Source of the DNA: an uncultured Prevotellaceae bacterium
Lineage (GTDB): Bacteria > Bacteroidota > Bacteroidia > Bacteroidales > Bacteroidaceae
Assembly: GCA_902784615.1 (NCBI GenBank)
Contig: CACZVN010000003.1
Span: 186,001-250,000, forward strand
Length of the DNA stretch: 64,000 nt
Reading direction: 5' to 3'
A model generated the notes under the pieces. The model searched no databases. It had not been told where the DNA came from and was given only the letters and a program-made list of their open reading frames with translations. Positions 9,472-18,112 of the stretch are shown here, piece after piece. Made by a program: the position numbers and the translations under genes. The number at the start of each line of letters is the position of its first letter. Within the stretch, counting starts at the first letter, position 1.

Positions 9472-11523
9472 ATGAAACAACGACTGACACATATCATGCT
9501 GATGCTGCTCGTAGCCATAGGCGCTACCAGCCAGACCACCATTTCAGGTATCGTCACTGACGGACGCGAACCGCTCGTGAGTGCCAATGTATATATAATA
9601 GGTACGATAGACGGGTGTCTGACGGACTCATTAGGCCACTTCTCTTTCCAGACCACGAAGACGGACGAACTGACGCTCCGGGCGACATTCATCGGCTACG
9701 ATGACTACACCCAGTCCATCACCCAGACCTCCGACCTCACCATCCGGATGCGCGAGAAGGCGACGGCCATCGACGAGGTGGTGGTCACCGCCAGCACCTA
9801 CAGTTTCGGCAAGAGCGACAACTTCAAGACGATGGATGCCCTCGACGTGGTGATGGCCGGCAATTCGTGTGGCGACATCGTGGCCGCCCTACAGACACTA
9901 CCTGGCACACAGATGGTAGGCGAAAGTGGCAAACTCTATGTCCGAGGCGGTGAGAGCGACGAGTGCCAGACATTTGTCAACGGCATGCACGTGCTCGTCC
10001 CCTATACCACCAACACAGCCAACAACGCCTCTCGCGGACGGTTCTCACCCTTCCTCTTCAAGGGCATCAACTTCTCATTAGGTGGCTACGGCGGAGAATA
10101 CGGACAGGCCCTCTCCTCGGTGCTGCCCATGGAGACCACAGATGTCGCCACAGACGACAAGTGGGGTGTCAGTGCCTCACTCCTCGACTGGAACATCGGC
10201 GGCACGAAGGCCTACGACAGGAGCAGTCTGTCGTTCAATGCCAACTACACCAGTCTGGCTCTCTTCAATGCGCTCTTCCCTGACCGCTACGACTGGACCC
10301 GTCCCTATCGCAAACTCTCTGGTGAGGCACAATACAAGGCCGACCTCTCCACAGCCAGTGTCCTGAAGACCTATGTGGGCTACGACCTAACCTCCGTAGG
10401 CCAGCAGATCGACAACCTCAGTCTCTCGCTCGTAGAACATAATATCTACGCCAACACCACGCTCAAGACCAATCTCGGACGCGGCTACACGCTCTTCACG
10501 GGCATCGCCAACTCCTCAGTGGTGGAGAATATCCACGATGCCCAGGTGCCAGGCGACCATTATCACAATTTCCGCAACGAGGTCCATCTGAAGGCAGAAG
10601 TGCGTAAGGTCTTCTCGCCCGTCGTCAAGATGTCGGCAGGAGCCGAGGACTACATCCGTCACAGCACCCTGACCTATGAGGACAGCCATTACCGTCTCGA
10701 CTACCATCTGCTGGCAGCCCATCTCGACGCACAAGTCAGGCTCCTGCCCCATCTGTTCCTCAACACCTCAGCCCGTCTGGAAAATGCCAGTTACGACGGC
10801 CAGTTGCTGCTGATGCCCCGTGCCACACTGAGTTACGTGCCCAACAAGCACTTCCAACTCTCAGCCATGCTGGGCCGATACAGCCAGACCGCAGAAGACG
10901 AGTATATCGTCAGGAGTGGCAAGCGCCTCTCTCAGAGCACGGCCAACCACGCCATCCTCAGTCTGCAATACACCAGCGGCAAGACCCTGCTGCGCATCGA
11001 GCCCTATTACAAGAAGTACCACCATCTGCCCCTTCTGGCTGACGGCATCTGCACAGCCGACGGCTATGGCACCAGCCAGGGCATCGACGTGTTCCTCGAG
11101 AACCACTCACTCATCAGGAACCTCACGACCACCCTCTCCTACTCCTTCAACGACTCCGAGCGCCTCTACCTCGACTACACCAGTCCACGCACGCCTGACT
11201 ACGCCTCGCACCACAACCTCCGTCTGACGGCCAAATACGCCATCGGCAAGGTCATCTTCGGTCTGGCAGAGTCGTATGCCAGCGGTCGCCACTACCCTCA
11301 GGGCACTACACCTTATTATAATAGTATAGATGCCAACATCACCTACCTGGCTCACCCCAAGGTGATCGTCTATGCATCACTCAACAATATCTTCGGTCGT
11401 ACCAACGTCTTCGGCTACAAGACCGATGGCTCAAACATCACGGGGAGCCGCGACCGTTTCTTCTATATCGGCATTTTTGTTTCACTTAAAAATAACAAAG
11501 CGTATGACATCTCAAATTTTTAA
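9472..11523 (+). CDS. TonB-dependent outer-membrane receptor
   Basis: A 683-residue protein: signal peptide (residues 1-21, ending ATSQ), a carboxypeptidase-regulatory-like beta-sandwich (ISGIVTDGREPLVSANVYI..., about 23-105), a plug domain with the TonB-box-like region DEVVVTAS and LPGTQMVGESGKLYVRGG, then a beta-barrel. It should import a ligand across the outer membrane using TonB energy. It is short compared with SusC proteins and has no SusD neighbour, so it is not a classical glycan locus; siderophore, cobalamin or another small ligand is equally possible. The next gene starts inside its 3' end (20-nt overlap). Confidence 0.9.
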   Translation: MKQRLTHIMLMLLVAIGATSQTTISGIVTDGREPLVSANVYIIGTIDGCLTDSLGHFSFQTTKTDELTLRATFIGYDDYTQSITQTSDLTIRMREKATAIDEVVVTASTYSFGKSDNFKTMDALDVVMAGNSCGDIVAALQTLPGTQMVGESGKLYVRGGESDECQTFVNGMHVLVPYTTNTANNASRGRFSPFLFKGINFSLGGYGGEYGQALSSVLPMETTDVATDDKWGVSASLLDWNIGGTKAYDRSSLSFNANYTSLALFNALFPDRYDWTRPYRKLSGEAQYKADLSTASVLKTYVGYDLTSVGQQIDNLSLSLVEHNIYANTTLKTNLGRGYTLFTGIANSSVVENIHDAQVPGDHYHNFRNEVHLKAEVRKVFSPVVKMSAGAEDYIRHSTLTYEDSHYRLDYHLLAAHLDAQVRLLPHLFLNTSARLENASYDGQLLLMPRATLSYVPNKHFQLSAMLGRYSQTAEDEYIVRSGKRLSQSTANHAILSLQYTSGKTLLRIEPYYKKYHHLPLLADGICTADGYGTSQGIDVFLENHSLIRNLTTTLSYSFNDSERLYLDYTSPRTPDYASHHNLRLTAKYAIGKVIFGLAESYASGRHYPQGTTPYYNSIDANITYLAHPKVIVYASLNNIFGRTNVFGYKTDGSNITGSRDRFFYIGIFVSLKNNKAYDISNF

Positions 11524-12034
11524 ATCGTGTGTGCTCGCCATCGTACTCTTCCTGATGGCCCCCGTTAGTATCAACGCCCAGCATGTGCCCATGCAGGCAC
11601 TCGTCGGCCAGTCACTCAGCAAACTCCAGCAGGACAAGCCAGAGACCATCCTCAACTGCATCGCCGAACTGAAGCGCATCGAGACGATGTTCCCCGACAG
11701 CGTCCAGCCCAAGTACCACATGGCCCTGCAAAGCCTCAGTTACGCCGTGACGAATCCCCAGGCCCCACAGACGGAGAACCTGCTGACAGATGCCGCCCAG
11801 ACCATCGACCAGATGGAGCAGATGGCAGGCGCCGACCTCTCCGACGTCTGCACCCTGCGCGGCTTCCTCTATATGGTGCGCATCGTACAGGACCCGGCTC
11901 AGAACGGCCAGCGTTATTACATCGATGTGATGACGAACTACGAAAAGGCCCTGAAACTCAATCCCGACAATGCCCTCGTCCAACAGTTACAACAGAAATT
12001 CCTCGAAGGCATGCAAAGTGCCATGAGCAGATAG
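11504..12034 (+). CDS. Small secreted alpha-helical protein of the TonB receptor operon
   Basis: A 176-residue protein with a signal peptide (residues 1-23, ending SINAQ) and a helical mature part with TPR-like spacing, for example [20 protein letters not shown] near the C terminus. Start chosen at 11504 because the signal peptide begins there; the frame stays open upstream inside the receptor gene. The 20-nt overlap with the receptor gene implies coupled expression and a periplasmic partner role, which is inference. Family not recognised. A hairpin follows at 12117. Confidence 0.7.
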   Translation: MTSQIFKSCVLAIVLFLMAPVSINAQHVPMQALVGQSLSKLQQDKPETILNCIAELKRIETMFPDSVQPKYHMALQSLSYAVTNPQAPQTENLLTDAAQTIDQMEQMAGADLSDVCTLRGFLYMVRIVQDPAQNGQRYYIDVMTNYEKALKLNPDNALVQQLQQKFLEGMQSAMSR

Positions 12035-12035
12035 C

Positions 12036-12058
12036 GACACACGGGGACAGGCTCCATC
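12036..12058 (+). repeat. REP-like half element, GGGGACAGGC family
   Basis: A 23-nt sequence starting GACACACGGGGACAGG is found again, inverted and identical, at 14660-14682. A related copy lies near 50803-50814. It directly follows the stop codon of the secreted protein gene. Confidence 0.6.
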
Positions 12059-12116
12059 CTGTGCCCAACAGTACTCACCGCGCTTGGCGCATCGAGCTGC
12101 GTGAACATGTAAGAAT

Positions 12117-12146
12117 GGAGCATCCTTTTGGGGGTGCTCCTATTTA
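12117..12146 (+). terminator. Probable rho-independent terminator after the TonB receptor operon
   Basis: Stem GGAGCATCC / GGGTGCTCC (12117-12125 with 12132-12140, one G-U pair), followed by TATTTATT. The T tract is weak. Confidence 0.5.
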
Positions 12147-12155
12147 TTAATAGGG

Positions 12156-12453
12156 TTATTTTACGATTTCCTGGATGCGCTTCTGGAATTCAGGTGAAAG
12201 AGCAGGAATCTTGTGGGCGCGCTCGAACTGAAGGATGTTCTGGTAGGTCATCTTCATCTTGTTGTCTTTCTTTATCTGCTTCAGCCCATCCTTTGTCACA
12301 TAGGCACGTCGGTGGTAAACACCTGTACCATGATATATGTATTACACTTTTTTTCGTATTATAGTAGCTGGTAAATCCCTGCAGCATCACCAAGTCCTCA
12401 GGTGAGTAAATGCCTTTTTCGTCGATGCGGTAAACGATGATTTGCGTAAACAA
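12156..12453 (-). pseudogene. Frameshifted small gene remnant, family unknown
   Basis: Two pieces of coding-like sequence on the minus strand lie in different frames. The upstream piece reads VYRIDEKGIYSPEDLVMLQG and runs to about 12345. The downstream piece, in another frame, reads VYHRRAYVTKDGLKQIKK and ends FQKRIQEIVK with a TAA at 12156-12158. The change happens near an A-rich run at about 12345-12352, and there is no ATG at the start. I do not recognise the family; the clean amino-acid composition and natural stop support a broken gene rather than chance. Confidence 0.45.
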
Positions 12454-12582
12454 AACAAATAATTCGGCGATTATTCCCCCAAAACCACCCCATGATGCGA
12501 CAATTATGGCATGCTTTTTATTGATTTGTCACAAAAACGAGGCCATTGCCACATCCATTTGAAGCAAAAAACAACAAAAAAG

Positions 12583-12613
12583 TTGTGATATACTGATAAT
12601 TTCCGTACCTTTG
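12583..12613 (+). promoter_or_regulatory. Primary-sigma promoter of the gene at 12650
   Basis: -33 TTG at 12583-12585, 20-bp spacer, -7 TACCTTTG at 12606-12613, 36 nt before the ATG. Confidence 0.7.
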
Positions 12614-12649
12614 CACCGTCAAACGACATTATAATTAGAATAAGTAACA

Positions 12650-13246
12650 ATGAAGAAGATTATTTTAATGGTTGCAGTCGCCATGATGACTGCCATGAAT
12701 GTGAACGCTCAGAATGAGAATCTGCATCACGAACTGAGCTTGTCTTATGGTTTGGGTAGTATCGCCCAGCTTGGCGATGGTATTGGCGAGGGACTGGGCC
12801 TGGCCTTCACTGACACAGAGTATGATGACGGTTCTATCGTGGGTCCCATCACCTTGGAGTACTTCTATCACTTCAACAATCCCCGTCTGGCTCTCGGTGC
12901 CTCGTTCACCTATTCTAAATGGGATAGCAAAATTATGGTAAGAAACACCGAATCGCAGGTCGGCGAGCGCAATCGTAACTTCTTCTCTGTGCTGCCTTCT
13001 TTCAAGAGCTACTGGATTAACAAGAACAGTTTCGGTCTTTATTCAAAGGTTGCAGCTGGTGTTGGTTTTCTGAAATGCACAGACGATGATTTTAGGAATA
13101 ATGTGAAGAAGGACGACAACGGTTGCTACTTCATGTTCCAACTCTCATTTGTCGGTGTAGAGTTCGGTAGCAAGTTCCGTGGCTTTGCTGAGGCTGGTTT
13201 CGGTGACCAGGGCTTCATTCAGGCTGGTATTCGCTACAAGTTCTAA
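12650..13246 (+). CDS. Small outer-membrane beta-barrel protein
   Basis: A 198-residue protein with a signal peptide (residues 1-20, ending NVNAQ) and alternating beta-strand pattern up to an aromatic C-terminal end (FIQAGIRYKF), typical of an outer-membrane barrel whose last residue is Phe. Strands such as PITLEYFYHF and LALGASFTYSKW fit an 8-10-stranded barrel. Function is unknown. It has its own consensus promoter. Its last codons overlap the degraded AraC-type remnant on the other strand. Confidence 0.75.
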   Translation: MKKIILMVAVAMMTAMNVNAQNENLHHELSLSYGLGSIAQLGDGIGEGLGLAFTDTEYDDGSIVGPITLEYFYHFNNPRLALGASFTYSKWDSKIMVRNTESQVGERNRNFFSVLPSFKSYWINKNSFGLYSKVAAGVGFLKCTDDDFRNNVKKDDNGCYFMFQLSFVGVEFGSKFRGFAEAGFGDQGFIQAGIRYKF

Positions 13247-13380
13247 CTCTCTAAATCGCGATTGTAGAGTGTGCGGTATTCGGCGGGTGTCAGTCCAAGG
13301 GCATCCGTCAATTTCCGTTGCATGGTGCGCACGTGCTTGAAGCCCGCATCCTCTGAAATGGAAGCGATGTTGTAGTTGGA
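13243..13380 (-). pseudogene. AraC-family regulator, C-terminal remnant
   Basis: About 45 codons of an AraC/XylS DNA-binding domain: NYNIASISEDAGFKHVRTMQ, then RKLTDALGLTPAEYRTLYN and a TAG at 13243-13245. This corresponds to the second helix-turn-helix and the C-terminal helix of the family. Everything upstream is missing, because the stop of the S66 peptidase gene (13381) abuts it. It is a scar of a lost regulator. Confidence 0.7.
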
Positions 13381-14493
13381 TTAGAAAATCTTTCCAGCCA
13401 GTTGCATACGGGTGGCGGCGGGCGTTGCGGGGACGATGATATCAGCCGTGTTCACCTGCTGCTGCTCGCCGTCGATGGTGAACTGCAGGGTGGCTCCGTC
13501 GGTACGCACGTCGATGGTGACGTTGGCACCCATCACCAGCGGCAGGTTCACGTCGCCATGACCGCCGGGGAAACCGCAGAGCACGGGGATGTTGTAGTCT
13601 TTCAGCAGCTCGTGGAGCATCGCCTCGACACTCTCGTAAGTGAATTCGGTGCCGCAGTCGGTGAACTCTCCAAGGATGATGCCCCGGCAGCGGTCGAGCA
13701 CGCCGTTCATCTGGAGGATACGCATCTGGCGATCAATATTGTGCATCGACTCCTCTACTTCTTCTACAAAGAGAATGAGGTCTTTGCCCTTGGTGGCATC
13801 GGCACGTGTACCGAGGTTTGGTGCGAAGGTGCAGATATTACCGCCTACGAGGGTACCAGTGGCCTGGCCTGTGATGTTCTGCTTATGTGCAGGCACTTCA
13901 TAGCGGGGCACCTTACCCAACAGCAGGTCGCGCATCAGTGTGCTGGTGGCGTCGGTGCCGCCCTTGGCCAGGAACGAGCTCATCGTACCGTGGATGCTCA
14001 TCACACCAGCACGCGTCAACAGACCGTGCAGGGTGGAGATATCACTGAAACCCACCAGCCATTTAGGCGAGGCTTTCAGTTCGGCCTGCGTCAACTGGTC
14101 AATGAGTTGGATAGTACCGTAACCGCCTCGGTTGCAGATGATCGCCTTGATGCTGGGGTCGCTGAGTGCCCAGCGGATATCGCTCACGCGCTCGGCCACA
14201 GTGCCAGCATACTTCCCGTCAACCACCTTACCCACATTTGGGCCTACCACGGGCTCCAATCCCCACGAACGCAACACGTCGGCGGTCTTCTCCACGTTCT
14301 CCATCGGTGTGTAGTAAGACGGAGAGATCAGAGCCACCTTGTCACCTGCCTTCAGATAGTCGGGTTTCTCGCAGTTCAGCACCACTGGCTGATCGGGAAC
14401 TACTATTATCTCATCATTGCTGCACGATGTCAGCGTCGTTGTGCCGCAGATAAGGAAGATGGCGGCTGCTACCCTTATTAAATACTTTTTCAT
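13381..14493 (-). CDS. S66 family peptidase (LD-carboxypeptidase/MccF-like), lipoprotein
   Basis: A 370-residue protein with a lipoprotein signal (lipobox LTSC, Cys about residue 24). The S66 fold follows: KAGDKVALISPS, CNRGGYGTIQLIDQL, then the nucleophile Ser in WLVGFSDIS, Glu in LFVEEVEE and His in GFPGGHGDV. Family members cleave the L,D-peptide bond of muropeptides or disarm microcin C; the lipid anchor suggests a periplasmic murein-recycling role, which is inference. The C-terminal ~40 residues (DGATLQFTIDGEQQQV) form a short beta extension. A consensus promoter lies upstream. Confidence 0.88.
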   Translation of the reverse strand: MKKYLIRVAAAIFLICGTTTLTSCSNDEIIVVPDQPVVLNCEKPDYLKAGDKVALISPSYYTPMENVEKTADVLRSWGLEPVVGPNVGKVVDGKYAGTVAERVSDIRWALSDPSIKAIICNRGGYGTIQLIDQLTQAELKASPKWLVGFSDISTLHGLLTRAGVMSIHGTMSSFLAKGGTDATSTLMRDLLLGKVPRYEVPAHKQNITGQATGTLVGGNICTFAPNLGTRADATKGKDLILFVEEVEESMHNIDRQMRILQMNGVLDRCRGIILGEFTDCGTEFTYESVEAMLHELLKDYNIPVLCGFPGGHGDVNLPLVMGANVTIDVRTDGATLQFTIDGEQQQVNTADIIVPATPAATRMQLAGKIF

Positions 14494-14517
14494 TTTGCTT
14501 TAATTTGAATTATGCTG

Positions 14518-14548
14518 CAAAGTTATACAAAATAATCTACATGACAAA
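14518..14548 (-). promoter_or_regulatory. Primary-sigma promoter of the S66 peptidase gene
   Basis: On the minus strand: -33 TTTG (14545-14548), 19-bp spacer, -7 TAACTTTG (14518-14525), 24 nt before the ATG. Confidence 0.65.
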
Positions 14549-14614
14549 GCTGTCGATATATTATTTCATTCATTGTACTCCATTTAATACTCTGTGCGCA
14601 TCATGCGGATAGGG

Positions 14615-14682
14615 GACACGCAGGGGACAGGCACCACTGTGCTACGCAAGCTACGCACAGATGGAGCCTGTCCCCGTGTGTC
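14615..14682. repeat. REP-like inverted repeat, GGGGACAGGC family
   Basis: Arms 14615-14641 (GACACGCAGGGGACAGGC...) and 14656-14682 (...GCCTGTCCCCGTGTGTC) are imperfect inverted copies around a 14-nt loop that itself repeats CTACGCA/CTACGCA. The right arm is identical to 12036-12058 in opposite orientation. It sits in the 280-bp gap between two divergent genes; no gene was seen in that gap. Confidence 0.7.
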
Positions 14683-14773
14683 TTCATTGCGTCCTCAATA
14701 ATTTTTATATGGATTGTGATGTCTTTTGCGAAATTCTTCGTATCCTTGCAAACATATAACAAAACGATCTCAA

Positions 14774-17149
14774 ATGAAACCTATACACAGAGTGCTAGTC
14801 ACAGTAGCCTTGATGGCCATCACAAATAGTCATATCTTTGCCCAGAACTTTCCTGTGGGTATTGTCAGCACGCAGGACACGGTGAAGAGCTTCCAGTTTG
14901 GAGTTATCTCGTCGGTAGCGACTGAAGGTGGGCACGGTGTGCAGTTGGCGGGTATCTCTAGCACATCGGCACACACGTTCAACGGTCTGCAACTAAGTGG
15001 TGTCAGCAATATCACAACTGGCATGGATCGCGGTTTGCAGTGGTCGGGTATCCTGAACATCTCGTCGGCCATGATGAAGGGCTGGCAGTTGGGTGCTGTC
15101 AACTATGCCGACTCGCTCAATGGTACACAGATAGGCGTGTTTAACATTGCCCCCAAGCGTCCAAAGGGCTGGCAGGTGGGACTCGTCAACCTGTCGTACG
15201 ACAGTATCGGCCATAAGATTGGTTTGGTGAACGTCAACCCCATGACCGATATCGACATCATGCTCTATGGCGGCTCTTCGACCAAGACGAATCTGGCTGC
15301 GCGCTTCCGCAACAAGAGCACATACAGCATCATCGGTGTGGGTACGCATTTCATGGGGCTCGACTCCAAGTTCTCGGGGGCACTGTTCTATCGTTTGGGA
15401 CAATACTTCCAGTTGTCTCCGAAATGGAGTCTGAGCGGTGACGTGGGCTTCTACCATGTGGAGACTTTCGAGAAGAACTCTAACGACAAGCCGGAGCGCC
15501 TGTATTCGCTGCAGGCCCGACTGAATGCCGACTACCAGTTCGATAAGAAATTCGGAGCCTTTGCCTCCGTGGGTTGGGGACTGACGCGCTACTACGACCA
15601 CAACGAGACCTACCGCAACCGGCCGTTGATCGAACTGGGTCTGACCTACCGTCAGCCACGCAACCAGCATGACTCGTGGAAGCGGGCATGGGAGGAGAAA
15701 CGTTCGCAACTGGTATATGCCGACTCCACGATGGCACTGCCCGTCAAGAAACGCCCCTGGCAGGCTGTGGCTGAGGTGACGGCCATCAACATCGGTGTGC
15801 AGCTGTTCGACCGTTGGGTGCTCAACTCTGACTTCGCCCAGACCACCCTGAACTCGCTGAAGCGTAACTTTACCGACGGTATGGTGTGGGACAACGACTT
15901 CTTCATCACCAATCTGTTCCTGCATCCCTATCATGGCAACCTCTATTTCAATGCGGCCCGTACTAATGGACTGACTTTCTGGGAGTCGGCACCCTACTCG
16001 CTGCTGGGATCGGCGATGTGGGAATTCCTGGGTGAGACGGAACCGCCAGCCATCAACGATATTTTTGCGACCACCTGTGGCGGTATGGCCATCGGTGAGA
16101 TGACCCACAGGCTGAGTCTGACCGTCCTTGACGACCGCGACCGTGGTTTCAATCGTTTCCTGCGTGAGGCGGCAGCCGCCATCATCAACCCCATACAGGG
16201 TCTGCACCGTATCTTTAGCGGTGATGCCTGGCATGTAAAGAGCAGGAATTATCGCTATCATGACTTCAACAAACTGCCCGTCGATATGTCGTTCTCTTTC
16301 GGATGGCGCTATCTGGCCGACGACGGTGCCCTGTTCCGTGGTGTCCATGCACCTTACGTCAATATGACGCTGACCTATGGTACACCGGTAGATGGTGAGC
16401 ATCATAAGACGCCCTATGACTTCTTCGACATTGAGATGAATGCTGCCTTCGGTGGCGGACAGCCCCCAATAAATACGCTGAATATCGTGGGACGCCTGTG
16501 GAGTACGCCTATACTCGATAAGAAGGATATGGCGGGTGAGTTCGGTATCTACCAGCACTTCAACTACTACGATGCGAAGCCTATCGAGGACGGCTCAGAA
16601 CTGACACCCTATCGCATCAGCGAGGCTGCCGGTTTTGGTCCTGGCTTCATCATCTCGCTGCCACAGACAGGTGCCTTGTCGAAGTTGGAGCAGCGTGTCT
16701 TCGTGTCGGGTATTCTGCTGGGTGGTACCAAGAGTGACTACTTCAACGTCATTGAGCGCGACTACAACATGGGCAGCGGTTTCAGCATCAAGACAAACAC
16801 GAAACTCGACTTCGGCAAGTTCGGCCGCCTCGTGCTCAATGCCAAGTACTTCCGACTATGGACCTGGAAGGGCTATGAGGACAAGGACCTGCAGCCATAC
16901 GTCGATGGCACTGCCGACCTGCATTACCTGAACGTGCAGGGTGACAATAGTAATGCGGCTCTGTTGGTGGTCAATCCCGTCCTTGAGATACATCTGGCCC
17001 GTCAGTGGTCACTCAACGTCTCAGGTTCTTACTTTGTTCGTCGTACGCACTACAACTATTACTATGACAAGGATAACATCCTGCATCAGAACAGTACGGT
17101 GCGTGCCAAGACCTTTGAAACAAAGATAGGACTCACCTGTCGTCTATAA
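14774..17149 (+). CDS. DUF3943 domain outer-membrane protein with N-terminal surface repeats
   Basis: A 791-residue exported protein (signal peptide ending HIFAQ, about residues 1-24). Residues 25-150 hold short tandem repeats of the form GLQLSGVSNI, like LA_2272-type surface repeats. The DUF3943 core follows in the middle (DGMVWDNDFFITNLFLHPYH and NAARTNGLTFWESAPYSLLG). The C-terminal third is beta-rich and ends TKIGLTCRL, consistent with a barrel. Function unknown. Start placed at 14774, where the signal peptide begins; the frame is open 48 nt further upstream. A near-consensus TATCCTTG lies at 14741-14748. Confidence 0.8.
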   Translation: MKPIHRVLVTVALMAITNSHIFAQNFPVGIVSTQDTVKSFQFGVISSVATEGGHGVQLAGISSTSAHTFNGLQLSGVSNITTGMDRGLQWSGILNISSAMMKGWQLGAVNYADSLNGTQIGVFNIAPKRPKGWQVGLVNLSYDSIGHKIGLVNVNPMTDIDIMLYGGSSTKTNLAARFRNKSTYSIIGVGTHFMGLDSKFSGALFYRLGQYFQLSPKWSLSGDVGFYHVETFEKNSNDKPERLYSLQARLNADYQFDKKFGAFASVGWGLTRYYDHNETYRNRPLIELGLTYRQPRNQHDSWKRAWEEKRSQLVYADSTMALPVKKRPWQAVAEVTAINIGVQLFDRWVLNSDFAQTTLNSLKRNFTDGMVWDNDFFITNLFLHPYHGNLYFNAARTNGLTFWESAPYSLLGSAMWEFLGETEPPAINDIFATTCGGMAIGEMTHRLSLTVLDDRDRGFNRFLREAAAAIINPIQGLHRIFSGDAWHVKSRNYRYHDFNKLPVDMSFSFGWRYLADDGALFRGVHAPYVNMTLTYGTPVDGEHHKTPYDFFDIEMNAAFGGGQPPINTLNIVGRLWSTPILDKKDMAGEFGIYQHFNYYDAKPIEDGSELTPYRISEAAGFGPGFIISLPQTGALSKLEQRVFVSGILLGGTKSDYFNVIERDYNMGSGFSIKTNTKLDFGKFGRLVLNAKYFRLWTWKGYEDKDLQPYVDGTADLHYLNVQGDNSNAALLVVNPVLEIHLARQWSLNVSGSYFVRRTHYNYYYDKDNILHQNSTVRAKTFETKIGLTCRL

Positions 17150-17173
17150 AATACAAATAAATTATCCCTTTTG

Positions 17174-17205
17174 TTTGGTAGTTTCAGATAATTGTTATAC
17201 CTTTG
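17174..17205 (+). promoter_or_regulatory. Primary-sigma promoter of tRNA-Ser
   Basis: -33 TTTG at 17174-17177, 20-bp spacer, -7 TACCTTTG at 17198-17205, 19 nt upstream of the mature tRNA. Confidence 0.7.
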
Positions 17206-17224
17206 CACCCGCAAAACAGAAAGA

Positions 17225-17312
17225 GGAAGGTTGGCAGAGTGATCGATCGCGCTGGACTCGAAATCCGGTATACCCCTTTCGGGTATCGGGGGTTTGAATC
17301 CCTCACCTTCCG
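17225..17312 (+). tRNA. tRNA-Ser (anticodon CGA)
   Basis: Class II tRNA. Acceptor stem GGAAGGT (17225-17231) pairs with ACCTTCC (17305-17311). The anticodon stem-loop is CTGGA-CTCGAAA-TCCGG, giving CGA. The long variable arm TACCC-CTTTC-GGGTA is typical of serine tRNAs, and the T loop TTTGAAT is present. Decodes UCG. CCA is not encoded. Confidence 0.95.
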
Positions 17313-17355
17313 CTCATCTTTAGGGATTTCCCTCACTATTTGTAGGGGAATCCTT

Positions 17356-17386
17356 TTTGTATGCATCAGATTATCGACTACCTTTG
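17356..17386 (+). promoter_or_regulatory. Primary-sigma promoter of the porin-like gene
   Basis: -33 TTTG at 17356-17359, 19-bp spacer, -7 TACCTTTG at 17379-17386, 23 nt before the ATG. Confidence 0.7.
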
Positions 17387-17409
17387 CAGCGTCAAACATT
17401 AAAATTGTG

Positions 17410-18093
17410 ATGCGTATGAAAAGATTATTGATTGCGGTGATGAGCCTCGTATTGGCTGCACCTGCTGTGGCACAGGTCCACAGACCCCCTCATTATAGTC
17501 CGCCAAGACCCCACTATGCTCCACGCGCTGCCCGTCCTTCCTACGGTGACACGGATGTGTATTTTGGCCTGCGCCTTGGACTGGGACTGGCAACGGTCAA
17601 TTCGGATGACCATCGTCTGGACGGCGGTTCGATACAGCCTGGACTGAACGCCGGGGCCGTCGTGGGCTTCCAACTGGGCTACCATTCGCCTGTATATCTG
17701 GAAACGGGAATATTATATGCCGCAAAAGGTGGCGAAGGCACTCATAACGGCTCGAAGTTCACCTACGGCTTGGACTATCTGGAATTCCCGCTGGTGATGA
17801 AGTACGACATTGGCTTAGTCCCTGGCTTCAGCGTGCAGCCCTTCTTCGGAGGATTCGTGGCCGTGGGTGTAGGTGGAAAGATCAAGGACTTTGACAACCG
17901 AAAGGCCTACAGTTCCTTCGATGATGACGGTTTCCAGCGGTTTGACGCTGGTCTCCGCCTAGGCTGCGGCCTCCAGTTCGATCATCTCTATGGTGAACTT
18001 GGCTACGACATCGGTCTGGCAAACATCAGCCGCGACTACTTCGACACCTCGCACACGGGGATGTTCTTCGCGACGATCGGCGTGAATTTCTGA
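17410..18093 (+). CDS. Outer-membrane beta-barrel (porin-family) protein
   Basis: A 227-residue exported protein: signal peptide (MRMKRLLIAVM... ending AVAQ, about residue 22), a Pro/His/Tyr-rich linker with RPPHYSPPRPHYAPR at about 24-40, then an OmpA/PorT-like 8-stranded barrel with strands such as VYFGLRLGLGLATV and VYLETGILYAAKGG, ending in Phe (FFATIGVNF). It could be anchored to or touch the cell surface; ligand unknown. ATG at 17410 preferred; 17416 is also possible. The upstream open frame covers the tRNA and is not coding. Confidence 0.78.
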   Translation: MRMKRLLIAVMSLVLAAPAVAQVHRPPHYSPPRPHYAPRAARPSYGDTDVYFGLRLGLGLATVNSDDHRLDGGSIQPGLNAGAVVGFQLGYHSPVYLETGILYAAKGGEGTHNGSKFTYGLDYLEFPLVMKYDIGLVPGFSVQPFFGGFVAVGVGGKIKDFDNRKAYSSFDDDGFQRFDAGLRLGCGLQFDHLYGELGYDIGLANISRDYFDTSHTGMFFATIGVNF

Positions 18094-18112
18094 CACGCAA
18101 AGGGATCATAAT

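Noticed and set aside
14741..14748. Promoter for the DUF3943 gene (TATCCTTG)
   Set aside because: One mismatch in the conserved TTTG and no -33 box at 19-21 bp; left out of the feature list as a separate promoter.
14993..16558. 521-codon open frame antisense to the DUF3943 gene
   Set aside because: Same cause: composition of the shadow frame is unnatural and the sense protein has recognisable motifs.
17203..17409. Upstream extension of the porin-like frame
   Set aside because: It runs through the tRNA-Ser gene and two promoters, so it is not coding.
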